From the NCBI GenBank assembly GCA_002294445.1, contig DBEI01000002.1, positions 622 to 22,197 on the forward strand: DNA of 21,576 nt, in the 5' to 3' direction. Made by a program: the position numbers and the translations under genes. The notes beneath the pieces were generated by a model. The model ran no database searches, was not told the origin of the DNA, and saw only the letters and a program-made list of their open reading frames with translations. This DNA comes from Patescibacteria group bacterium UBA910 (GTDB lineage: Bacteria; Patescibacteriota; Minisyncoccia; Phycocordibacterales; DATDWN01). Of the stretch, positions 4,739-11,761 are shown piece by piece (the stretch's first letter is position 1; each line of letters starts with the position of its first letter).

Positions 4739-7387
4739 TTAGAGCACTTCTTTTAGAAATTGTTCATCAAATTTTTTTTCTTCGCTATTGTTGTAGAAAG
4801 GCATACCCCATACAACATACTTACGGTCTTCCCACAGCTGTTCAACCTTGTGTTCTTTTTTGAGAGAAACGAGAAAGTTTTGCTTCCAGGCGTCAGCTTC
4901 TTTGAGATGATTTCCTTTAGGTTCAATGAACACCTGATAGTACATATTCTTAGGCTTTGCTTTTTGATAGAGGAAGAGTACATAGTCAGGCTCAAGAGGT
5001 CTACCATCATCAAAGTTGTACAGCTTGAAGAATCGTTCGTTTCGAACAAGATAGACTTCATCATATTTATCCTTGAGCTGGTGATATATCTTGTCGATAT
5101 ATTTCACGAAATGCTTTTCTTCTGAAGTGCCGAAGCTATCATTGAAGACGTACCAAGACTTGTTGCTTAGGTCCAAATAAATATTGGTCTCCTGAGCGAT
5201 ACTCATTGATTTACCAAACTCCTTATCGTCACTTTCATTTTCCGCAAAAGTAAGGGTCTTATCTGAGAGCTTATCTTTAACCATATATGGCTTAAATTCC
5301 TTGCTTCCTTTGTATTCAAGCTTCTCACTTGAGATTTCCTTAGAAATCTTCTCTAGGACCTGTAAAACAGCGTCTAGGGCATCGTCAGGGGTCAAAGCGT
5401 CTATTTGGCTAACTGTGCCGGAAACGGTCATCTTGAGGCTTCCTAGATAGTTTTTATCCTCTATGAAATCATCTATGCTTTCGAGGTTTGGAAAGAATGT
5501 CTTGAGATTTGAGAATGAATAAAACTCAAGCTTGTAAATAGCTTTTTTAACAATCGTCTTGCTGATTTCCTTGAATGAAAAATCTTTTTCTTTTCGCTCG
5601 ATTCCTTTCTTTGATTGTTCATCGAATAGACCGCTAGAAAGATTAAATCCGGTCCTTAGCGATACTGGATAGTGTGTATCTCGCACTGATGACGGGAGAC
5701 CAAACACATCTTCTCGTGTGTATTTCTGTTGCTCATTCAAAAAGAGCATACCGGACTTAAAGAACTTAGTATCTTTGAAGTCGTCTTTGATAGTAAGGTT
5801 TCGTTTGACTGTTCTGTCAGGTACGATACCAGTCTTTATAAGAGCAGAATTAAGCTCTTGGATATACTTCGGATTGTATGAACTGTGATAATAAAGCTCC
5901 TCACAGATATGCATCTCATTTTCTACATCGTCATCAAACTTTCGCTTTGAAGCATCATCAGTGTCATTAAGTTTGAATGGACAATACCGTGCTCCACGAC
6001 CAATAAGCTGAGCCTCTCTAATGGTAGTTTCTCCGGGCTTATTATTTTTAGCATCACGAGTATCATATAGACGAACAATATCGAAGAGATTCAATACATC
6101 CCAACCCTCATTTAGTTTATCTACAGCAAAAACAGCTCTGTATTCGTTATCAGGAGCTTCTAGTGTATTGATTGCAAGCTGTTTCTCGTCACTTTCTTCT
6201 TTGCTGTTTACCGATATAGTTTTTTCAGCAGAAAAATCTTCTTTCAATTCGCTTACAAGGTTTTCAAGAGAGATTTTATTATCATCAAAGTATTTAAACA
6301 TTCGGACCAAAACCTCGTCTTTGGCATTTGTTTTAATATCAGTGAGCTTCTTTATGGTAAGTGTTTCTACAGCTTTAACAAAAGCTTCCTGGAAATCTTT
6401 ACTCTCCGCAATAGTCTTTGATTTGAAAAGAATAACAGGCTTGATGATTAACTTGTTCTTCTCGAAAATCTTTCTTCGATACTGACTCAGTAAGATGGCT
6501 TGAAGTGCACGATCAATAAGAGCTGAATCAGCCTGTAGAACCTGTACATCCTTAGAGTATCCATCAATACGAAATTGCTTGAGTGGATAGTCAAAAATAA
6601 GTCGCTCAGCATACTTTTTGGCAATATTTGGATTATTGAAATCTACCGTGGCGGTGAACTCAAGAAGTACATTCTCAGGATTAGCGTTAAAGATTCGATT
6701 AACCGTGCTTTCCCAAGAAATAATCTCTTCAGCTTCTTCCTTAGAGACTGAACCTTGAATAGCGACATCACCAAAAATATTAGTCTTGAGTCCGGCTTTT
6801 GTCTCTACGTTGATATGGTGGGCTTCATCAGAAATAAGCACGATTTTCTTATCCTGAAAGTCATCAAACGTAAGAGCATTTTCTTGAGGATTATTAAGCT
6901 TAAGATGAAGTCCTTGAATAGTAGAGAAAGCGATATTAATACTCTTATCGTCAGTAGATTGAAAGTTATCCACTTCTTTAAGAAAGACTTTTTTCTCACC
7001 TTGAGTAATCGAGGTCTTAAAAAGATATTTGATTGATGTGTCATTAAAAAAGTTATCTCGTGTCTTGTCGATGATGTTTGTACTATTTACAAAGAAAAGA
7101 AAATTTCGATAACCTTGTTCGTAGAGATAAAGAATAAGACCAGCCATCATCAGTGTTTTACCGCTACCAGTTGCCATATGAAAAAGGAGCTGATTTTTGT
7201 TTGGCTTACCATCAAACTTTTCGGTCCAGTATTTTATGAAATACTGAAAAGCCCTCGTTTGATAAGGTCTGATTTGGAGTTTCTGATTAAGGTTGGTGGT
7301 GACTATTTCAGGGACCGGAGTAGCTTCTATTCCACGTTTACCAAATTCAGACTCAAGTGTTTTGTGTAGTAATTTAATATCGTCCAT
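4739..7387 (-). CDS. res: Type III restriction enzyme, Res subunit
   Basis: 882 residues, normal for Res. The subunit hydrolyses ATP on recognising two unmethylated sites and cuts DNA when joined to Mod. The SF2 helicase core shows Walker A MATGSGKT (71-78), DEAH (187-190), LNEGWDVLNLFDIVRL and motif VI QLIGRGARYCPF (near 480). The C-terminal nuclease shows a PD-(D/E)xK site: P800-D801, then E822-P-K824 in IEPKGNH. All key residues are present, so the enzyme should be active. The ATG lies 6 nt after the mod stop codon and has no SD, so translation is probably coupled to mod. Confidence 0.96.
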   Translation of the reverse strand: MDDIKLLHKTLESEFGKRGIEATPVPEIVTTNLNQKLQIRPYQTRAFQYFIKYWTEKFDGKPNKNQLLFHMATGSGKTLMMAGLILYLYEQGYRNFLFFVNSTNIIDKTRDNFFNDTSIKYLFKTSITQGEKKVFLKEVDNFQSTDDKSINIAFSTIQGLHLKLNNPQENALTFDDFQDKKIVLISDEAHHINVETKAGLKTNIFGDVAIQGSVSKEEAEEIISWESTVNRIFNANPENVLLEFTATVDFNNPNIAKKYAERLIFDYPLKQFRIDGYSKDVQVLQADSALIDRALQAILLSQYRRKIFEKNKLIIKPVILFKSKTIAESKDFQEAFVKAVETLTIKKLTDIKTNAKDEVLVRMFKYFDDNKISLENLVSELKEDFSAEKTISVNSKEESDEKQLAINTLEAPDNEYRAVFAVDKLNEGWDVLNLFDIVRLYDTRDAKNNKPGETTIREAQLIGRGARYCPFKLNDTDDASKRKFDDDVENEMHICEELYYHSSYNPKYIQELNSALIKTGIVPDRTVKRNLTIKDDFKDTKFFKSGMLFLNEQQKYTREDVFGLPSSVRDTHYPVSLRTGFNLSSGLFDEQSKKGIERKEKDFSFKEISKTIVKKAIYKLEFYSFSNLKTFFPNLESIDDFIEDKNYLGSLKMTVSGTVSQIDALTPDDALDAVLQVLEKISKEISSEKLEYKGSKEFKPYMVKDKLSDKTLTFAENESDDKEFGKSMSIAQETNIYLDLSNKSWYVFNDSFGTSEEKHFVKYIDKIYHQLKDKYDEVYLVRNERFFKLYNFDDGRPLEPDYVLFLYQKAKPKNMYYQVFIEPKGNHLKEADAWKQNFLVSLKKEHKVEQLWEDRKYVVWGMPFYNNSEEKKFDEQFLKEVL

Positions 7388-7393
7388 AGGTTT

Positions 7394-9355
7394 TTATTTG
7401 TCACCATAGAACTTTTTATTAAGCTCTTTATCTTCTTTTGAAATTGAGTAGGTTTTATCGTCAATTTCAGAATAAGGTACATACAGTAAGTTTTTATCAA
7501 GAATAGAAACAAAGAATCTTTGCTGGTCCTTGAAAGAAAGAGCTTCAAAATCTTTCTTTGAAGAATCAATTTCTTCAGGTTTTATTTTATAGCTAAGAAA
7601 AGCGATCTCTTTCATCTTATCCCACACCTTGAGCAATTCTTTAGTGTTTTTTGAGTCTTGAATTTTATTTACAAAAAGTTGATTCGCTTGTGCTAATTCA
7701 GCATAAGTGAAAGAACCTCCACCTTTCCAATTAAATTCTTCTGATATTCCAGTTTTATCTCCATCGATTACATTTTTTAGTCTTTGAACACTATCACTTG
7801 TTCCGTAATCCAATTGTTCAATTCCAATATATTTTCTACTCATTTTGTGAGCAACTGCACAAGTAGTACCTGAACCTAAATGGAAATCGAGGACAATATC
7901 TTCTTCAGTGGTAGTAAATTCAATAATGTCTTTTATGAGAATTTCAGGTTTTTTACCACTTCTAAACGGTACACCTCCCTCGTGTCTACAATTACCAAAA
8001 TATCCTGCGTAATCAAAATAGTTTTCAATCGCTCTAAGGTCATCCTGCTTTGTTCCATCTAGTCTACCAGCAGGAACTTCTTGATAGTATTTACCTCTTG
8101 TTGCGCCTTCCTTTTGAGGTCCAGTGATATATCTAAAACCAGAAGAACCTTCACCTATACCATACACTTTATACAAAACGCCTAATCCATCTTCAGAAAA
8201 ACGACCATCTAAATAATCTCTGAAGAAGCGACCAGTAGAACTACTGTCTAGGATTTTTCCTGAAGCCCATATTTCTTTGAGCAAGTGATTTCCTGGTTTT
8301 TCACTTTTAACTATCTCATAGCTTTTCGCATCAAAAACTTCAACATCATACGCACCAAGCTTGATTTTTTTAGACGGCTTCTTTATTTCCTTAATTTCAA
8401 AGCAGTATTTTGAAAAATCATACGCATCACTTTTTTGATACAATTTCGGCTTTTCTGTTTTTGAATATATATGAACTGTCTCAATTAACTTATGAAAAGT
8501 CATTGCTTTTGCTAGTTGTTTGTCAGGGTATCGAACTTGTATATAAAAAGTCGATAGATGTTTTCTATTAAAAATCTCATCTAGGAGCACTTTTAGGTAG
8601 GGTTGCTCTGAGTCATCAGCTTGTACACAAATAACACCATCTTCTGCTAAGAGTGTTTTTGCGATTTCTAATCGGTTTCGCATAAACACCAACCAGCTAG
8701 AGTGATTAAAATTATCATTATACAAAAAACTATCTGAACCGGTATTATATGGTGGGTCGATATAAATTAATTTGATTTTACCCTTATGGGTTTTCTTGAG
8801 AGAATGTAAAGCTAAAAGATTATTTCCTTTAATGATAAGGTTTTCTGTTGTTGAAAATTCAGCAACAGAATGCTCACCTTTAGCATCATATTTCTTAAAA
8901 TTTGTGAATACTTTTGGCTCAAGAAGTTTATCTATCTCATCAGGGGCCAGTGTCTCATTCCAAAAAACTTCATTCCTTTTTACATCTTCTTTTGTTTGTC
9001 CACCTTCAAGAACACAGTCCTTATATGGAAAAGCCAAAACAACGTCTTTGTTGTCGGTGAGATATTGTTTATCAGTAACAAGCCCGATTCGATTTTTATA
9101 TTCTGTAAAACTATCCGGTAGGAATTGTTTGTTTGAAACGAAACTCTGGAATTTTACTTTATCGAAAACGAGAACATCATCTACCTTTTGAAAAAAGGTT
9201 TTCTCTAGGTCGTTTGATGAGCGAAGTGATTTGATTAAATCAGAATCAAGTTGTAGTGCCAACTCAATAACTTTATTTTTTACAAGTTTATTGTCTACCA
9301 CCAATCGATCATCTTTTCTTAATGCATTAATTAAATTGTTATAGATATTATTCAT
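7394..9355 (-). CDS. mod: Type III restriction-modification system, Mod N6-adenine methyltransferase
   Basis: 653 residues from the ATG at 9355; an upstream in-frame ATG at 9394 would add 13 residues (MIKNVKVYYKLTD) but looks less like the family start. Mod methylates adenine in an asymmetric site and gives the Res-Mod complex its specificity. Motif IV DPPYNTG is at 200-206 and motif I is DFHLGSGTT near 490, in the beta-class order IV then I, with the target recognition region between them. The FxGxG motif reads FHLGSG, with His where many have F or A. Homopolymer tracts that would suggest phase variation were not seen. It is the first gene of the defence operon, divergent from the gene at 9525 across ~170 bp. 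Confidence 0.95.
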   Translation of the reverse strand: MNNIYNNLINALRKDDRLVVDNKLVKNKVIELALQLDSDLIKSLRSSNDLEKTFFQKVDDVLVFDKVKFQSFVSNKQFLPDSFTEYKNRIGLVTDKQYLTDNKDVVLAFPYKDCVLEGGQTKEDVKRNEVFWNETLAPDEIDKLLEPKVFTNFKKYDAKGEHSVAEFSTTENLIIKGNNLLALHSLKKTHKGKIKLIYIDPPYNTGSDSFLYNDNFNHSSWLVFMRNRLEIAKTLLAEDGVICVQADDSEQPYLKVLLDEIFNRKHLSTFYIQVRYPDKQLAKAMTFHKLIETVHIYSKTEKPKLYQKSDAYDFSKYCFEIKEIKKPSKKIKLGAYDVEVFDAKSYEIVKSEKPGNHLLKEIWASGKILDSSSTGRFFRDYLDGRFSEDGLGVLYKVYGIGEGSSGFRYITGPQKEGATRGKYYQEVPAGRLDGTKQDDLRAIENYFDYAGYFGNCRHEGGVPFRSGKKPEILIKDIIEFTTTEEDIVLDFHLGSGTTCAVAHKMSRKYIGIEQLDYGTSDSVQRLKNVIDGDKTGISEEFNWKGGGSFTYAELAQANQLFVNKIQDSKNTKELLKVWDKMKEIAFLSYKIKPEEIDSSKKDFEALSFKDQQRFFVSILDKNLLYVPYSEIDDKTYSISKEDKELNKKFYGDK

Positions 9356-9431
9356 GTCAGTTAATTTATAATACACTTTAACATTTTTTATCATATATTT
9401 GTATGTTCATATACACAACTAACTATACATT

Positions 9432-9468
9432 CTTGCACTGGCGTATTTATATTTAATACACTTGCACT
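9432..9468. repeat. Direct repeat CTTGCACT in the mod divergent promoter region
   Basis: CTTGCACT occurs at 9432-9439 and again at 9461-9468, a 29-bp period close to three helical turns. The second copy contains the likely -35 box (TTGCAC) of the plus-strand gene, so the pair could be a regulator site or a duplicated promoter box. The 9395-9524 interval holds no other gene. Confidence 0.35.
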
Positions 9469-9489
9469 TTTTATAAAATATGGTATTAA
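9462..9489 (+). promoter_or_regulatory. Promoter of the unknown gene at 9525
   Basis: TTGCAC (9462-9467), 16-nt spacer, TATTAA (9484-9489). The start site would be near 9496, about 29 nt before the ATG at 9525, leaving room for the SD. Confidence 0.45.
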
Positions 9490-9524
9490 GAATAAAGAAA
9501 TATTCATTTTCTTCGGAGGAAACT

Positions 9525-10109
9525 ATGAACGTTCAAGGCCTTTGGGTCATCACCGAGAAGTATAATCCGTGGCTTCTGCAGTTGATTGCGAGTCGAACGG
9601 GTGAATTTAAACTGCAAAAGGAGACGGAAGACACTTTTTCTGTAAGGGTATCTAAAAGAATATCTTCTGTTGTTGAAGAACCCTGGGAAAACCTGACAAT
9701 AAAAGAAGGGCCGCGCCTATCTCACGTGGGTATTGAAAAACCCGCAGAAAAGCGTACTTTTATCTCGCGATACTACACCGTGATCTGGCAAAAAAGCAAA
9801 GGAGGCAAAATTCTTTTTACTGGCAACAGAGAGTCTTCTGTTTTAAGCGTTCATCAACTCTTAAAACAGATACTTAATGAATGCATTATTTATGACACAG
9901 TACAAGTCGTCGCTGTAATAGAGACAGTGCACACCTTAGACTTAGACATGACGAATCCTCGTGGTCCGAATAACAGCTTTGTCATATATCCATGTAATGA
10001 AAAACAGTTCACGGGATGGGTTGATCAGAACCGAACCGAAATCGATCAAGAGCTTTCAAAGCGACATCTCACTCTATTTGGCTGCACCCTAAAAGGTCGC
10101 AGAAAGTAG
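9525..10109 (+). CDS. Conserved-looking hypothetical protein (194 aa)
   Basis: No family recognised. It is a soluble-looking protein without a signal peptide or membrane segment. It has a basic, polar middle (RYYTVIWQKSKGGK) and a C-terminal part with PRGPNNSFVIYPCNEKQFTGWV and a basic end (LKGRRK). The start at 9525 is chosen over an in-frame ATG at 9480 because GGAGGA (9515-9520) sits 4 nt before it, and the promoter boxes at 9462-9489 overlap the earlier start. A strong hairpin terminator follows the stop. It stands alone on the plus strand, divergent from mod, as a one-gene unit with strong signals, so it is probably well expressed. Confidence 0.68.
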   Translation: MNVQGLWVITEKYNPWLLQLIASRTGEFKLQKETEDTFSVRVSKRISSVVEEPWENLTIKEGPRLSHVGIEKPAEKRTFISRYYTVIWQKSKGGKILFTGNRESSVLSVHQLLKQILNECIIYDTVQVVAVIETVHTLDLDMTNPRGPNNSFVIYPCNEKQFTGWVDQNRTEIDQELSKRHLTLFGCTLKGRRK

Positions 10110-10116
10110 GCCATAC

Positions 10117-10147
10117 ACGCCCCAGCCGAATTTCTCGGTTGGGGCGT
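10117..10147. terminator. Strong hairpin terminator between convergent genes
   Basis: A 13-bp stem with one G-T pair joins 10117-10129 to 10135-10147 around a 5-nt loop (ATTTC); the lower stem is ACGCCCCA with TGGGGCGT. On the plus strand it is followed by TCTTCCATTATTTCTTTTT, a broken T-rich tail. It lies 8 nt after the plus-strand stop and 6 nt past the minus-strand stop, so it can serve both. Confidence 0.8.
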
Positions 10148-10153
10148 CTTCCA

Positions 10154-10636
10154 TTATTTCTTTTTCAATTTTTCCACCTCTTCAACAAGTGTTTTAAGTG
10201 TTTTGTGAATCGACTCAAGATCAGTCACCTCTGTCTTTTCTGCTTGCTGGATAGTCTCCGTATCTTTCTCAATTTCATCAACATCGGTCTGAATTTCTCC
10301 AATATCTTCAGAGATTTCATCTACATCTTCTTGAATCTCATCGATATCTTTTTCAATCCCTTCTACATCCTCTTGAATTTCATCCACATCACCTTTAATC
10401 TCTTCAATATCCCCTTCCACATCAGCAAGACTCTGTGTGTTTTGGTTTACTGTCATTTGGATAAAAATAGCGAGATATATTGCTTCGAGTGAGACAAGGG
10501 TTGTGAGTACCAAAAGTATCGTATCAAATGCTATACCAAAAAAATACAACACAAACATACCGATAAAAAATACCGTATGAGCAACCACGGAAGCCGTCGA
10601 ACCTATCCATTGTGTAAATTTTTTATCCCAGTTCAT
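10154..10636 (-). CDS. Two-TM membrane protein with acidic heptad coiled coil
   Basis: 160 residues. Two helices (~15-36 and ~39-60) are followed by VSLEAIYLAIFIQMTVNQNTQ, which resembles DUF1003 and also the low-affinity iron permease family; both end their membrane part with QN-x-Q. The rest is a regular coiled coil: at least eight heptads of the type D-x-x-E-I-x-x (DIEEIKG, DVDEIQE, DIDEIQE and so on, ~75-130), highly acidic, then a Lys-rich end. The DNA shows the matching 21-bp periodicity near 10240-10420. It follows the small membrane gene by 3 nt, so the two form a unit. A transport role is doubtful because the membrane part is so short; a scaffold or self-associating membrane protein fits better. 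Confidence 0.72.
   Translation of the reverse strand: MNWDKKFTQWIGSTASVVAHTVFFIGMFVLYFFGIAFDTILLVLTTLVSLEAIYLAIFIQMTVNQNTQSLADVEGDIEEIKGDVDEIQEDVEGIEKDIDEIQEDVDEISEDIGEIQTDVDEIEKDTETIQQAEKTEVTDLESIHKTLKTLVEEVEKLKKK
10240..10420 (-). repeat. Degenerate 21-bp coding repeats (heptads)
   Basis: About eight diverged 21-bp units encode the D-x-x-E-I heptads of the coiled-coil protein. They are coding, not a CRISPR or noncoding satellite. Unit number could vary between strains. Confidence 0.5.
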
Positions 10637-10639
10637 ATG

Positions 10640-10852
10640 CTATGTAGTAAGTGCATTATACAGTGCAACAAGCCCATGCCATGCGACGAGAGCGTATTTA
10701 ATAACAAAATCTGAGAATGTCTTCAAGTATGGAGACTGTAGTATTGCTAGAACATCAATATGAAATGCAAACTGAAGTGTAATAAGAGCAATAATCACTA
10801 ATACAATAGTTGAAATAAAACCTTTTTCATTTACATTATAAGTAACATCCAT
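10640..10852 (-). CDS. Small membrane protein with prepilin-like KGF motif (70 aa)
   Basis: Residues ~9-30 read NEKGFISTIVLVIIALITL: a KGF site followed by a long hydrophobic helix, like a type IV prepilin leader, but with no Glu at position +5 of the mature part. The rest (FHIDVLAILQSPYLKTFSDFVIKYALVAWHGL) is short and partly hydrophobic. I know of similar small proteins in Parcubacteria from memory only. A GTG at 10873 would add seven residues; the ATG at 10852 is chosen because the GTG has no properly spaced SD, though the ATG has none either. It is followed by the coiled-coil membrane gene with a 3-nt gap. Function unknown; pseudopilin is possible, a simple membrane peptide equally so. 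Confidence 0.6.
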   Translation of the reverse strand: MDVTYNVNEKGFISTIVLVIIALITLQFAFHIDVLAILQSPYLKTFSDFVIKYALVAWHGLVALYNALTT

Positions 10853-10889
10853 ATATACAGTGTATACCAACACACCTTTTTTACCATCA

Positions 10890-10916
10890 TTGACTAAATC
10901 TTTTATATATTATATT
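10890..10916 (+). promoter_or_regulatory. Promoter of the unknown gene at 10939
   Basis: TTGACT (10890-10895), 15-nt spacer, TATATT (10911-10916). The spacing is short, but the region is very AT-rich and other -10 choices exist. Confidence 0.4.
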
Positions 10917-10938
10917 GTTCAACCGGAGAAATAACCTA

Positions 10939-11199
10939 ATGACCATTAAGAACTGGGCTTTAGGGTATGTGCAGAGTATTATTAAAGCTCATCACCCTGT
11001 TATCCCTGTGGATACAACTCAGGTAGTTGAACGTTACAAAAGGGCATACGCTACTGACTTGGAAAGGTTGGTGCTTGAAACACCCACCGACACGCTCATA
11101 GAAGTCGCCCGTCAGTTTGGTGATATCACGAATCAGATGATCCATGAGGGTCATCGGGAAAGATATGGTACATCCCACCCTAGGTGCCCCATTTTATAA
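10939..11199 (+). CDS. Small hypothetical protein (86 aa)
   Basis: No family recognised. It is soluble, charged and probably helical (VDTTQVVERYKRAYATDLERLV, then ETPTDTLIEVARQFGDITNQMI), with a His/Arg-rich end. The ATG at 10939 is chosen because CGGAGA (10924-10929) lies 9 nt upstream and the promoter overlaps the earlier TTG. A perfect hairpin terminator follows at 11215-11236. It is a one-gene unit lying head to head with the small membrane gene at 10852 and ahead of the STAS gene. Confidence 0.6.
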   Translation: MTIKNWALGYVQSIIKAHHPVIPVDTTQVVERYKRAYATDLERLVLETPTDTLIEVARQFGDITNQMIHEGHRERYGTSHPRCPIL

Positions 11200-11214
11200 A
11201 ATACAATCAAGAGG

Positions 11215-11236
11215 ACGCTGGTATACCAGCGTTTTT
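11215..11236 (+). terminator. Rho-independent terminator of the 86-aa gene
   Basis: ACGCTGGTATACCAGCGT (11215-11232) is a perfect 18-nt palindrome that folds into a 7-bp stem or longer with a tight loop, followed by TTTTTCTTT. The -35 box of the next gene begins 3 nt after the T run, so the two units are packed closely. Confidence 0.85.
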
Positions 11237-11238
11237 CT

Positions 11239-11268
11239 TTGACAAAAAAATTAAAAAATGTTTTTTAT
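11239..11268 (+). promoter_or_regulatory. Promoter of the STAS-domain gene
   Basis: A consensus TTGACA (11239-11244) is followed after 18 nt by TTTTAT (11263-11268). The start site would be near 11275, just before the TTG start at 11285, which argues against the ATG at 11258. Confidence 0.5.
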
Positions 11269-11284
11269 AGATGGGAGAGGTACA

Positions 11285-11629
11285 TTGATCAAAGTTCGCA
11301 CATTCGGCAACATCGTTATCTTCGATATCGTTGGGTCAACATCAGACACTGAATTGACACAACAAAACAATCTAGAACCACTACTTCGAGAAATCGAAGA
11401 GTGTTACCGTTCTAACCACAGGCAAATCATCATAAACCTTGAGAAGGTTTTGCGTATTGACCATGACACTGTTGTAAAATTGCTGATGAAGCAAAGTTCA
11501 CGAGAGGGTTTGAGTATCCGTTTCTACGGTATGCAATCAAGGGTGGAACACGCGCTCAAAAGTGCAGGACTATTCTCAGCATTGCAGGTATACCAATCAC
11601 AACGAGATGCTGTACAGAGTTTCAGTTGA
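11285..11629 (+). CDS. STAS-domain protein (anti-anti-sigma-like), altered phosphosite
   Basis: 114 residues from TTG at 11285, preceded by GGGAGAGG (11273-11280); an ATG at 11258 would lie inside the promoter. The fold follows STAS order: strand KVRTFGNIVIFDIVG, helix with LEPLLREIEECY, strand IIINLEKVLRID, helix TVVKLLMKQ, strand LSIRFYGM, helix VEHALKSAGLFSAL. STAS proteins of the SpoIIAA type free sigma factors from anti-sigma kinases, and a Ser in the IDSSG loop is phosphorylated. Here that loop reads IDHDT, with Asp at the phosphoserine position. No kinase partner is seen in the window. It has its own promoter and terminator. Confidence 0.7.
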   Translation: MIKVRTFGNIVIFDIVGSTSDTELTQQNNLEPLLREIEECYRSNHRQIIINLEKVLRIDHDTVVKLLMKQSSREGLSIRFYGMQSRVEHALKSAGLFSALQVYQSQRDAVQSFS

Positions 11630-11642
11630 AAAAGTTCAAAAA

Positions 11643-11673
11643 AGGGCGCCTTACCAAGACGCTCTTTTCTTTT
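11643..11673 (+). terminator. Rho-independent terminator of the STAS gene
   Basis: AGGGCGCCTT (11643-11652) pairs with AAGACGCTCT (11656-11665) with one mismatch and one G-T pair, loop ACC, followed by TTTTCTTTT. Confidence 0.75.
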
Positions 11674-11674
11674 G

Positions 11675-11761
11675 TATAAAATTACACTACACCAATTCAC
11701 ATCCAAGGGTTACCCTTGGAACATTCCCCTAGGAAAATTTTTTATGTGGTGTAATTTTATA
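11675..11761. repeat. 87-bp inverted-repeat element, MITE-like or structured RNA
   Basis: The termini 11675-11691 and 11745-11761 are inverted repeats of 17 bp with one G-T pair; the outer 13 bp are perfect (TATAAAATTACAC with GTGTAATTTTATA). Inside, 11702-11720 forms an 8-bp hairpin (TCCAAGGG, TTA, CCCTTGGA). The right terminus contains the TAA stop of the M23 gene. The ends begin and finish with TA, as in IS630/Tc1-type MITEs, but no other copy is in the window and no longer target duplication is visible. It could instead be the folded 3' UTR of the peptidase message. Confidence 0.5.

Noticed and set aside
6021..6485. Plus-strand 154-codon frame inside res
   Set aside because: Ser/Leu-rich antisense shadow of a well-conserved gene; no start signals.
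7394..9355. Phase-variable mod gene
   Set aside because: No long homopolymer or short tandem repeat that could slip was seen in the coding region or near the start.
10240..10420. Regular repeats resembling a CRISPR or satellite array
   Set aside because: The 21-bp period is in frame with a coiled-coil protein and units are diverged without spacers.
10139..10492. Plus-strand 117-codon hydrophobic frame
   Set aside because: It is the exact antisense of the acidic heptad repeats (Glu/Asp/Ile codons read back as Phe/Leu/Asn/Ile), has no SD, and begins in the terminator.
10154..10636. Low-affinity iron permease assignment
   Set aside because: Only the end of the membrane part resembles that family; two helices are too few for a permease, so a neutral description was kept.
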